Positions 51,101 to 63,100 of a stretch of 64,000 nucleotides of DNA are shown piece by piece. The notes under the pieces were generated by a model that saw only the letters and a program-made list of their open reading frames with translations, searched no databases and was not told the origin of the DNA. The position numbers and the translations under genes are program-made. Position 1 is the stretch's first letter, and each line of letters opens with the position of its first letter. Source of the DNA: Bathymodiolus brooksi (lineage: Eukaryota > Mollusca > Bivalvia > Mytilida > Modiolidae); contig OY804578.1 of assembly GCA_963680875.1 (NCBI GenBank), positions 96,501,689-96,565,688 of the forward strand, in the 5' to 3' direction.

Positions 51101-54100
51101 TTGATCCTTGTCCATAATATTGATAAAAAAAAGGGTATATACAAAAGCAGGTATCCCACCTAGTTGGCCTTCTGAACAACCTTCACTAGGTCTACTCACA
51201 GTCAAAGGACAGGAATGAAAAATAATTTAAGTCTTAAAATTGATTAAACTGAAACTGGAAACACTGAGTATATCTAAGAAACTTTCGATTTCGGATCGTC
51301 TAAATAATGTGCATTAAATTTAAATTACCTGAAAGATCGAACAACACGTACTCGCAATAAGAGTTGACCTTTTTGTGTTTTGTAAAATTATCTGTTAAAA
51401 AGGAGACATATTTACAATCATAATTTGTTTTCAGGTAAGGAGGGGGGGGGGGGATAAATTGTGCTCTCTTGGACCACCGAAGCAAGTTTTATATTTGTAA
51501 CAGTGATATGACCGTCATTATTTATCAGCATTTCTTTCTGTGTCTCAGCTACTTGTGGTCACATTTCTCTGAACACGGAGAGATCATGACATGTGACATT
51601 TGACAATCAGGCCCATGGCTTGGGAGACGCACCAAAATATGACGGTTAAACCGAATGTTGAGAATCCAACCCTCCCCTCTTGATAACTGGATTACCAACG
51701 GCAATACATATATGAATAAACGAAAAAGACCTGCACAGATTCGCCTCCACTCAAAAAGACCACATACTATCACAAAAATGAATGACAGATTAAGCCTGGA
51801 CAGTACAATAACAGGATCAATGAAGGCTCATAGTTAACAGATAACTAGCTTAGAATGTAGAGTATATTACTCATTAACCATGAACATTGCAAGACTTATA
51901 TTGACACTATTTCTTTCTGCATGATTTCCCACCGACTTTTACTAGGTATTATTTCACGATGGATAATTCAACTACATATCAACAAATACTGACGTTTTTT
52001 TCTCTCCGTCAGGTCCAAAGCCAAATACAATGAAAGACTTTTGGCAGATGATATGGCAGGAACGAGTTGATAAAATTGTCATGGTGACACAACTTGTAGA
52101 AGAAAGAAGGGTAACATTATGCTATAGCTAATTATTATCCATTTTCTAATTCCCTAGCTCATTTGATTTACTGCTGAAATGAAATGACCTTTTATAAGGG
52201 TAATAACAAAATTTCCGAACACCGAGCAATCTTCTAAAGGGAAAGTCAAAACTCATAAATCAACAAACGGACAAAATCAGTCAACAACTGGAAAACCGGA
52301 AAACTGCAATGGCCCTGACTTGGTACAGGCATTGCTAAAGAAATGGTGGGTTGAATAAGATTTTACGGCGCCAAACCTCCCGCTTTCATTACGGTTCAAA
52401 GGTTCCGGTTGTCACTATAACAGCATTTATAACAATACTGGAGCAAAATAGGTAAAATAGTAGTCAATGCAGTACTAAATTCAGTTAGGAGGGTAGAATA
52501 TTTCTCGTGAACCATCTCCATCAATAACTATGAGTCCTTTGAAGAATTTTAATTACGAAAGTAAATGTCAAGTTATTAATAACATAAACACATTCAGTTT
52601 GTCAGAGTAGAATTCTCGATGTACAAATGCAAGAAACTGTCATTAATCATTGTAAATGAAGTGAAATGTGAAGTTATCGTAACAGTTGCTCCGTCAGAGA
52701 TTGGTGGTGTATGCCTGGCGTTAGAGTAGTGTGTTTGCTTTAACAAGAAACTACAATATACACATTTTAGTATATTTCCAATATTGACAGATCATGAGGC
52801 ACAATACATCTGATCTGACAAATAATATATTTTGACAAATGCATTAATGTATAAAATGTGTTTATCGTATACTGTGCATGTTTATTATTGTTCATTATTG
52901 TTCGAAAAGAGTATGACATATCAAAGGGGTAATCAGAAGGCGTAAATCGAGGTACGGACAATGTCATGACTATAAAAGGACACAACGAACAGGCAATAGT
53001 CGACAAGACACCTCATAAAATGTATCAAAAACCATTTAATAGATAAAATGTCATCAATATTGGCCAGAGTCAACAATGAAACCGCTAGAAGTGGGCAACA
53101 TAAAAGTACAGATGATGCAAGAAAAAGAGCATACAGTATATGTATATAGGATGATAAAACTGTTTAATAAAGAGGTAAGAACTCTATTTAATCAACTAGA
53201 TACACAAATGTATAATAAATAACACTTCTGATTTACTAATTAGATTTGCTGTTTATGTGACAAAATAGCATTGTGATTGGGAATAAATCAACTTGATGCA
53301 TCATAAACACATAAATTGTACTCTTGAATTGTGCTATATTCTTGGGACAATGAGCAGTCATTTGTACAACCTGTTCTGCCATGAGACACGTATATGTATT
53401 TATATCATTAAGAGTCTCCCGCGCTGATGAAAAACGCCGAGAGATACGAATGGTAAAGGTGTTTAAATGATATCCGGTTATTGATCTGTTTGACACCTTT
53501 ACAGTTAAATTGGGTCATGGAGATTAATTAAGGTGTTGATGATTATACAACAATTATCCACTGATTGACAGTTAATTGGGGATAAGGAAGTGGGTTTGTG
53601 ACACACGCTTAGATAATTAGAAGTGTGATAGCGGCAGTTAAAAATAGTTATAAACCGTTGTGCAAGCAGGAGTCGGACAACCCTTGATGCCGAGGAAAAC
53701 TTCTTATTTCGATAAAACGTGCAATGAATTCATCTCGGATTGAGTTGTTATGGCTTGTTTGGGACCAAAGCCGATCAAAGTATTATTTAAGGACTAAGTT
53801 CCAGGATGGAATTGATAAACCACAAAATTGCCAAAGCGTATGCTATCACCCAACGCACCAGCAGCAAAGTGACTTTTTAATTTTAGTGCTCTATGACTTT
53901 ATTGTTCAGAGTATTCTGTCTGCATTGTTATTGCTTTGTTATAACCTTATGATTATGAATGATTATGAATAAATTATAAATACAGTTTTTATCCTTCATT
54001 CATCATATGAAACACTACTAATAAGACAGAAATGTAAACAATATATATTGAAATTGGGTGCAGTTGGTTCAATACTGAAACAAACAAAAAGAAAACATCA

Positions 54101-57100
54101 ATTAACAATAAAAACATGCATCAAATACGTCGATAAAAAATCTCCAGCCAAAAATTTACAAATCTCCAGTTGTAGCATAGCAACTATTTCACATGTATGC
54201 AACTACAAGGTACAATTTTGTGCGCTTAAAGGCGACGCACAACATTTCCCCCTTAGAAGAGTTGGTAGGTGTGAGATCTCCCCCCTAGCAGTTCCCAGAG
54301 GTTAACAGGTATGTAAGACCAGGTTTGATTTTGCAATTAAACCAAGTACTGTAATGATATACATTTTAATCAGAAAAGCTTGAATTTAAAATTCATCTGT
54401 AATTATAATTTTTAGCAACAAATTATGTTAAAGATGGATCTTACATGTATTAGTTACAAGAAATACAAGATTTTTTTGTAAACCAGCACATGATATATGA
54501 CAAAACCCTGCATCTTCTTTTTGTGCATTTTCAGGCTAAGGCTGAGAGGACAGTTCACCATTTCCATTTTACACAATGGCCTGACCATGGTGTTCCAGAT
54601 AAAATAAAGCTAGTAAGCTTTTACAGAAAAGTAAAACGTACCAAAACAACTCTAAATGGTCCATTGACTGTTCATAGCAGGTAACTGATAAATCAAAAAA
54701 TAAACACTATTCAATTAAATCTTGGACACGATTTGTCCAATTGCAAAATTATATCAGACAGAATAACTTTATTTTTTAAATATCATTAAATGTGTTTGGC
54801 CACAAAAAATGTGAGTCAAGGTGAATTGAACAGTACAATCTGTATGAAACTGAAGAGAATATTATGAAGTTTTCAATAGAATAATAAAATGCTTAATCAT
54901 AGTGGTCGTCATTGAAATTAATGGGATAATTGGAGGCAATACTTGAGGCAACACTACTTGTTAAGGACTACAAATTGGAAATCGATAACATTAACTAAAA
55001 TAAACGTAAGAAAACGGAATCCATAATGTACAATTCAGAGATATAGAACAAAGACAAACACACCGAAGTACACAACACAGAATCCAGAATGTACAATCTA
55101 GAGGGATATAGAACGAAGACAAACACACCGAAGTACACAACACAGTCCAGAGAGATAGAACGAAGACAAACACACCGAAGTACACAACACAATCCAGAGA
55201 GATGGAACGAAGACAAACACACCGAAGTACACAGCATAGAAAACTAAGCATATGACCAATATGTACCTCATAAAAATAAAAATGTAGTTAACCTAAGTAC
55301 TTGCGAACAACCATGACATTTTATGATATAAGATGGATGTTGCATGGAAATTTTATGGATAACTGTACAGGAAAGAATGTTACACAGCTTAATATACATA
55401 AGAAGAGATCACATTATCTAAGCTAATAAGCATGTTCCTGTCAATATCAACCCATGCTTGATTTGTATACCTTCGCATTGATTATATTTTGTGAGAGAAA
55501 AAGTTTTTCAGGTCATCATTATACACGGCAATTGGCATGCTTCTTTTTGTTGTAAGCCTGGCCAGGGAGGTAGCCCTTTCATATCTTGTTAACAGTTCTT
55601 CATAAACATAAGATTTTATTTTAGACATTCCGTGTGTTTATGAGATCTCAAAATTATTACCTATATTTGCCGACTGATCTTTGTTGTTTTATTATATTTT
55701 GTTTCACTGTATGTATCATGTGGTATTTTATTTCACTAATTGAGACTGGTGGCCTGTTTCTGTTTCGTCCATTTACCTTCATGCTTTAGTACTGAAGTAC
55801 AAAGGGTAGCAAAAACAATTATATCTTACCTATTAATTCATAAATATACATATGTATTCCATTATTAATTTATTTGGTGTTTTATTGTATTCCTTTTGAA
55901 AGACAATATTTCAATATTGCGATATATGTTTCATTATTGTATTATTTACTTACCGTATATAGTGCTGGTATTGGATGTACGGGCACCTTCATAGCACTTG
56001 ACGCCTTGTACGAACATGGTCAGGAAACAGGATATGTAGATATTATGGAGTATGTTCAAAGAATGAGAAAAGATCGAATGAATATGATTCAAACGAAAGT
56101 AAGTTTCATTATAAAATGTACCGCTCCGATTTTAAAACTGACACATGCATTTGAAACTATATCTTATGTTATTTCTGTAGTGTACTGTATGCATTGTTGT
56201 TACCTCATCAATAGAAAGTATGATTTCACCATGATATAGCTTTACCTTTAGAAAACAACCACAACTGTTCTGATGATGTGATATGTTTCATCTATCAATT
56301 TAGACAAAATGCAGACATGTAAATTTGATACAATGTAATACTGAAGTGTAAGGTGCATCATTTGAACTTAAAACTAGTTATTTCACATATAAAGGAAGAT
56401 TTGGACCCATAAAACTAGTTTAACCGCACCACTTTACATTGAAGTGCCATATCTAAGCAATGATAGTCAGCTGTCAGGTATATATTTTTGGGGTGTCGAT
56501 TGTGCCTATTGTAGGATTTTATGACTGTACTGATGGTGTGGTATTTTTTTTTATATTTCATTATCTGCTGAGAGAATGAAATTATCATCATATAATGATT
56601 GGCTAAGTTGTGTTTTTCTCTTTAAATGTGGTATCATATTATTATCATTCTCAATTACATAGCCTTGTTTCCGTATTGATAATATACTCTTTGAATAGTC
56701 TAAATAAGCAAAATACATTGTTTATTTGCAGGACCAATATATAACTGTTTATGAAGCATTATTAGAAGCGTTAACTGTGTCAGATTCAGCTATTGACAAG
56801 GAACAATTCTGTGAACATTTAGAAAATCAGCAAAATAAACCTATAGCAAAAAAACAGACCTTGCTATGGCTAGAATTTCAGGTACAATATATTACGTCTC
56901 TTATAATAAATGTTTTTGTTATTGTTGCAATACCAGTCTACTGCTATATTTGGGCTAATGTGTAAGGATCATATTGACATTCGCTGTTGACCTTGAATTA
57001 CTTACAAGTGCATTATATAATACCAGTGGCTTTATGTGTACATCTATTAGACTAAAATATTATAGTGTACATTGTAGATACATATTACTGTAATTTCTTA

Positions 57101-60100
57101 AATGTTTACAACGTTTTTATTGATGCGAATTACGAAGAACACAAAAAAATGAATTTTAAATTAAAGAAAGTATTTAGATGTACTATTTCCTTGTGGGGAT
57201 ATGTCTTATTGCATCAATCAAGCTTACTTGTTTAAGTTTTCCTTTTGTGTTTGTTTGTTTGGTTTTTTTTCCCTGTTTTTGTTTTTTGTTTTTGTGTGTG
57301 TGGAAATATGAAAATTGAATAATGTTGTTTCAATTTTACACAGTACTGAATTCAATTAATCGTGCTTGTACTTTTGTAAGATCTATTCAGTGGATCAATT
57401 TATCTAATAATATATGTTGCTTTTATTTGCAGAAAGTACAAGACATGAAGCCAACGTATCCAAATAAATTATTTCGGGCAGCAAAGTCGAGGGCACACAT
57501 CGTCAAAAATGCTTTCCAGAATATTTTATCCCGTACGTCCTGTTTATTGTTATATATAATTCACTCATTAATGTGGTGATGATCAGTGGTAATTAGGCTA
57601 CCATTGGTCTAGTGGGATTAATTCCTCAGCAATATTGCTTTTCTTGTTATTTTTCATATCATTTTAAGCAAGTGTTTTTTGAACATTTAATATCTCAGTT
57701 TGGTTGTTCTTTGTAAGAAAATGAAATCAAAACAAAACAATTGAAAATCTTTCTTTGTGAAATATTATGATATAAATGTGCATATAAACAAATAAGTTTA
57801 TAACTTTAATATTAAATTAAGTTGTTAGTGTCAAAAGATCATTTTTATTTATTCTATTTCTTAATATCTATTATTGTTCAGTTAGATTAATACGAAATAA
57901 ATACCAGTGTTACTTATATTGGAATTTGTTTGCACTATTATGAAACAAAAGATTCAAATGCTTTATGAAAGAATAAACTGATGACACAGCAAATCACAAT
58001 AACATTGTTTTCTTATTTTACATCAATGAATTAGTGTTTTTCGAGACCCCTGTGATTAAAGATAGGGCCTAGCTTCTCCTGGTGAATCTGTTTGTTCTTA
58101 AGAAACATGTATGGATGTTGTTTGCTAGAAGAATGCCATACCGTAATTTTAAAAACCACTATAACGGCTCAGAATGACCAGTATTTCATTAGGAGTGGTG
58201 ACTGTTGGCTCATCAAATAACTAGTGATGACCTTTAGACATTAAACGATTTATATCGTCAATATCGTACGAAACATAACGAATCACGTTAAGTATATTTG
58301 GTTGTCATTGACATCCTTGCATTTATGAATTAGCTTTCATTGTTATGTGATAGAGAATTCAACAAATGCAATGAATACTTCATAAAATTGATTCTTTTTG
58401 TGTTTTTTTATATCACTGTTTGAAGATGTATCTCTTGTAAGAAGAGTTTGAAGAAGGACATAACACAATGACCAAAAGGAAAAAGGACAAACAATGATCT
58501 ACCAAACACTCCAAAGAAAACTAAAGATCAAGTAACACGAACTCCACTAAAAACCCTGGGTGAACTCAGTTTCACCCAAAGCAACAAGTTAATTTATTAC
58601 AACGATGTAAGGCTTGATCTTTAGTTGTAACATAATCATTCTAGTCGAGGCTAAACAAAAACAAATATCTAATACGCTTGTGTGCTGTGTTCAAATAACA
58701 TCATAATGATGATTAAACAGACGTAGGTAACATACAGTATATCTTGTGTCTATTGATATGATCATTCCTTATCTCAATATAAAACAAACTTGAGGTTTGT
58801 GATCAAGGTTGTTCTTGTGGTTATGTCTGTCTTACTATTATTTTTATCTAATAAGCTTGTGTGCTGTGTTCAAATAACATCATAATGATGGTTAAACAGA
58901 CGTAGGTAACATACAGTATATCTTGTGTCTATTGATATGATCATTCCTTATCTCAATATAAAACAAACTTGAGGTTTGTGATCAAGGTTGTTCTTGTGGT
59001 TATGTTTGTCTTACTATTATTTTTATCTGTTTATTTTCAATCGTTAATAATTCATTTAAATGATAATATTATGCTGTTTATTCGTAGATGATAGTTACAG
59101 ACCATTCTTGATGTCGTATGAAAGATCAAGAAATGACTACATCAATGCTGTTATTATTCCTGTAAGTTTTAAGTAAAATTGCAAATACAGCGGTAAATGC
59201 TTAATTGTTTAAAATATTATTTAGATATGATAGAACATAACAATTTGGCCAAAGAAACTTGCATTTAACATAATCTTTGTTTTCTTAATATGTAATTTTC
59301 AAGGCAGAGTAATAAAAATCCCCAAACTAATCAGTGATTATTTTTACTTGGCTGTTAATTATTGTGCCTTTTTGTTTTTGTTTTTGTATCAAAATATAAA
59401 TTGTACTTTTAATTGTCAGGAATGTGTTGGGAAGAGAAACATACTGACTACCCAGTACCCACTACAAGACACAATAGTTGACTTCTGGACAATGGTGTAT
59501 AATACTGACTCTACTGTTGTTGTTGTGTTAGAATTACTAAATGAGGTTTGTACAGCCTATTGTTGGTCTTTTATATCAAACCAAATCAACGTTTTGAGAA
59601 AACACGTAAAGACAATAGCAAAATAGGCAAAAATGATAAACGTTAGAGAAAACCGAATGGCAAATTAAGAATGGATAATCCAGAGATACTAGCAACATTG
59701 GGTACACAAGACACAGGACAAAGCCATATCCCTTGTACGTTATGATTCTGGAATGGTCTGCCTGCCTCAACAAAGTCCAGTCCTTCTCTTAATATATTTA
59801 AGACAAGACTGAACTCTGGTACATAAGCCTCGCCTAAATATTTTCATATAGGTGACAGAAAAGAAAATATCATACACTGTCAGATGAGGAATGATGCTAG
59901 CAATCTAAATCTACATTTGCAGCAACATCACTTATCTGACAGACCATCTTGCCCACATTGCAATGATCCCTGTGAAAGCCCCTCCCCTTATTTTATGCAC
60001 TGCCCTTTATATAATATTCATAGGCAACAACTTGTTGATTCCTTTAATGAACTTAACATAGAATTTACTATTCAAACCATTCTTTATGGAAGTGAAACCT

Positions 60101-63100
60101 CTGATTATAATCAGAATGTAAAACTTCTTCGTGCAGTACATTCCTTTATTAAGCGAAGCAAACGATTTGATCATAATATAGTAATATAATGGACCATGAT
60201 TGCAAATATCGGAACTATGCCTCTCACATGACTAAATTAAATTAACTTATTGATATTCTATTTATAATTTATTTCGTTTTATAAATATATACATGTATAT
60301 ATAATGTCATAAATCTCATATTTACACTATGATTACCTACTGCATGCTAATAAAAAATTTCTGAAATGAATTAAGTATTTAAATTAAATTGAGAGGTAAT
60401 AAATCTAGCAACATCGTACACTGGTAACACTTTTAGATAGCAACTAAGTGTATTAAAAAAAATTAGTAGATCTCATATCAGCCAAATTGTCGATAAAATC
60501 TAATCAATGTTAATCACTTATCAATAACTGAATATATGAGATTTCTGACTGCTATTATATACTCGAGTTATTTCCCTTTGAGTATGAAATTCTATATTGT
60601 GCATTGTAAATATTAACTGCATGCATTGTTGAGTGTTGCTGTTGCCTTGTGTATGGAGAGGATTGATATAGGCTATTGCCTGCTATCCAATCCATTTCAT
60701 TTATTTATGAATAAAATATGCTTAAAATGAAATATATCAGAGAAATGTTATCCTAAGTTTTTAAGAATTAATATCCTATGGAAAGGATATTATTTTTACA
60801 CAAGGGATAGAATTTCTTAGATATTTATTTTATCCCAGAAGGATAAAAATTGTACACAACATTTTGAGTATGAAATTCTATATTGTGTATTGTAAATATT
60901 AACTGCATGCATTGTTGATTGTTGCTGTTGCCTTGTGTATGGAGAGGGTTTATATAAGCTATTGCCTGCTATCCAATCCATTTCATTTATTTATGAATAA
61001 AATATGCTTAAAATGAAAATGAAATGGATTATAGGTGTCTTGAAGCATGCATATGTACAGAGGGTCATAGGAGAAGGAGTTGCATATGTTGCTTAAGCCC
61101 CATTAATGATATATTACACTGGTAAGGTGACTCGAATAAACAAGTAGTATAGTATAATGACACAAAGAACAGGTGCCAAGTATTTAACAATGTTCCATGA
61201 TTGTAATGGATTGAAAATTTGCAGTAATTAAAAATACACTTGGAACGATACTGCTGAGTAATATACTAGTAAGTGTGCAGCTTTATTATAATTCCATAGG
61301 GTTGTGACCACTTCAATTTGTAAATTAAGTTTTATTCTCAATATGTTGTATTTGTCTTCACTTGAAATAATCTTCATTTACATGTCAAAAATAAATTACA
61401 TTATTTCAGAATATCCCACTCTGGCCAAATCATGGTGATGTATTTCACTACGACAAATTTAACATAAGTCATAGTTCAGAAACTTGGTCATTGCCATTGG
61501 AGATAACATTGAATCACAAGGTATGCTTAAATATTAATTGCTTACAATTTATTTATATCTGGTATTTAATATTAGGTTTATATTCCAACAGAACGTCCAT
61601 TTAATTTTATGATAAAATTCCCAAAAAACATTAGATATGGAACTGCTTTAATGTTCCTACTTTTTATGGTATGCTTTATATTTAATTTAGGACTATTATG
61701 TATTTAATGTATCATGCTAACACATCAACCTCGTAATACGAAGAGCTGATTCTCACGTTTCATTTGGTGTAGCTTGACCAAATTAGAGACATAAAGTGTC
61801 AGTTACCTTCCCTTTTTAATGAAAGATGATGGTTTGTACTACTACCACCATATTCATTATGAGAACAATAAATCAGATAAAAGGGTGATCTACGAATGAC
61901 ATGTCTTATTGCCTCAATCAATTGTGAAGTAGTTTGCAAATGTTTTACATGCAAGAAGTTATTGCTAAGTATGTATTGCTGCATGTTGTATTTTTTGCGA
62001 AAAATAATAGTAAAATACTTCAAACTTAATGCACCCATTTTCGGACAAGCTGATTATTGCATTCGTTCCGCATACAGTGGAGAACTTTATTCTACAACTG
62101 AGAAATGGGCCTTGTATCTGACTCCATATTATTTATTCTATGATCCAAGGTGTGACGAATATAAATTAATGTGTTGCCCTGTTGTTTTGATCTAAATATG
62201 TTGTGTTCATTTAATATGAGCATGACCTAAAGAAAAAAGACTAAAGGACTAAGAATGATATACCAAACACGTCACAAAAACCATGTACTTTTCCTGTTTG
62301 CAGAAGCAATCAGTATTTAATGACGGAATATATCTTTAAACGGGACACTATACAATTGGTATTCAAATGTCTGTTTAAAAGGTAACCAGATACTGTAAAG
62401 AATTATCTATCTTGAGTAAAAATAATGTAAAATGTTGTCTTCTCCTTAATATGTTACTTATGTGATGTAGGAGACAAACAAGTATCTATGACTGAATGGA
62501 ATACAGATAATGTACCGTCGTCTGGGACATGTATGTTAGATCTTCTGAACAATGTTTCGTCCTGGCGAGATGATCATCCTGGTTCAGTTACGGTCGTTTG
62601 TCAGTAAGTCTGGTTATTTAGATAAATAAAATAATGTAAATATCGCATGTACCTTTTAAAACATAAGACAAGTTTGAAGATGCCAGACTCCGTAAATCGA
62701 AGGACAGACAAGACAATGGCCAAAAGAAAAACAAAAGGACAAAGAGTAAATTACAAAACACTACATAGAAAACTATTGTTCGAAGAACAGGAATCTCTCT
62801 TTACGAAATATAAAATGAAAGAAACAGCTACTAAAATAAATTTCAGGAGATTTGATTTTATTATGACAATTCCACGGAGTATATTTTCTTTCATACTTTT
62901 TTTTTGCTTGCATTGGATAAGTGAGAATCAAGATCTTAATAATGTGTTTTGTTGTTCCACATCATCATGAATGTGTACACTTATCAAATACGTAATTTTA
63001 CCAATAATTTATCCCACATTTTCCAATATATTTCACTATAAGTCAAGGATGAATGTTTCCACAAAAAAAAATATAATGGTTTTATATTTGTTCTTCGTCA

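Larger units (their letters stand above)
59546..61409. other. Intron 18 with LINE tail and a duplicated segment
   Basis: The contents are listed separately (59735-60190, 60579-60734, 60864-61020). No RPTP exon is seen here. Confidence 0.6.

Noticed and set aside
54991..55251. Cys/Leu-rich minus-strand frames of 80-86 codons
   Set aside because: Arise from the 55030-55235 minisatellite; overlapping frames give similar low-complexity peptides.
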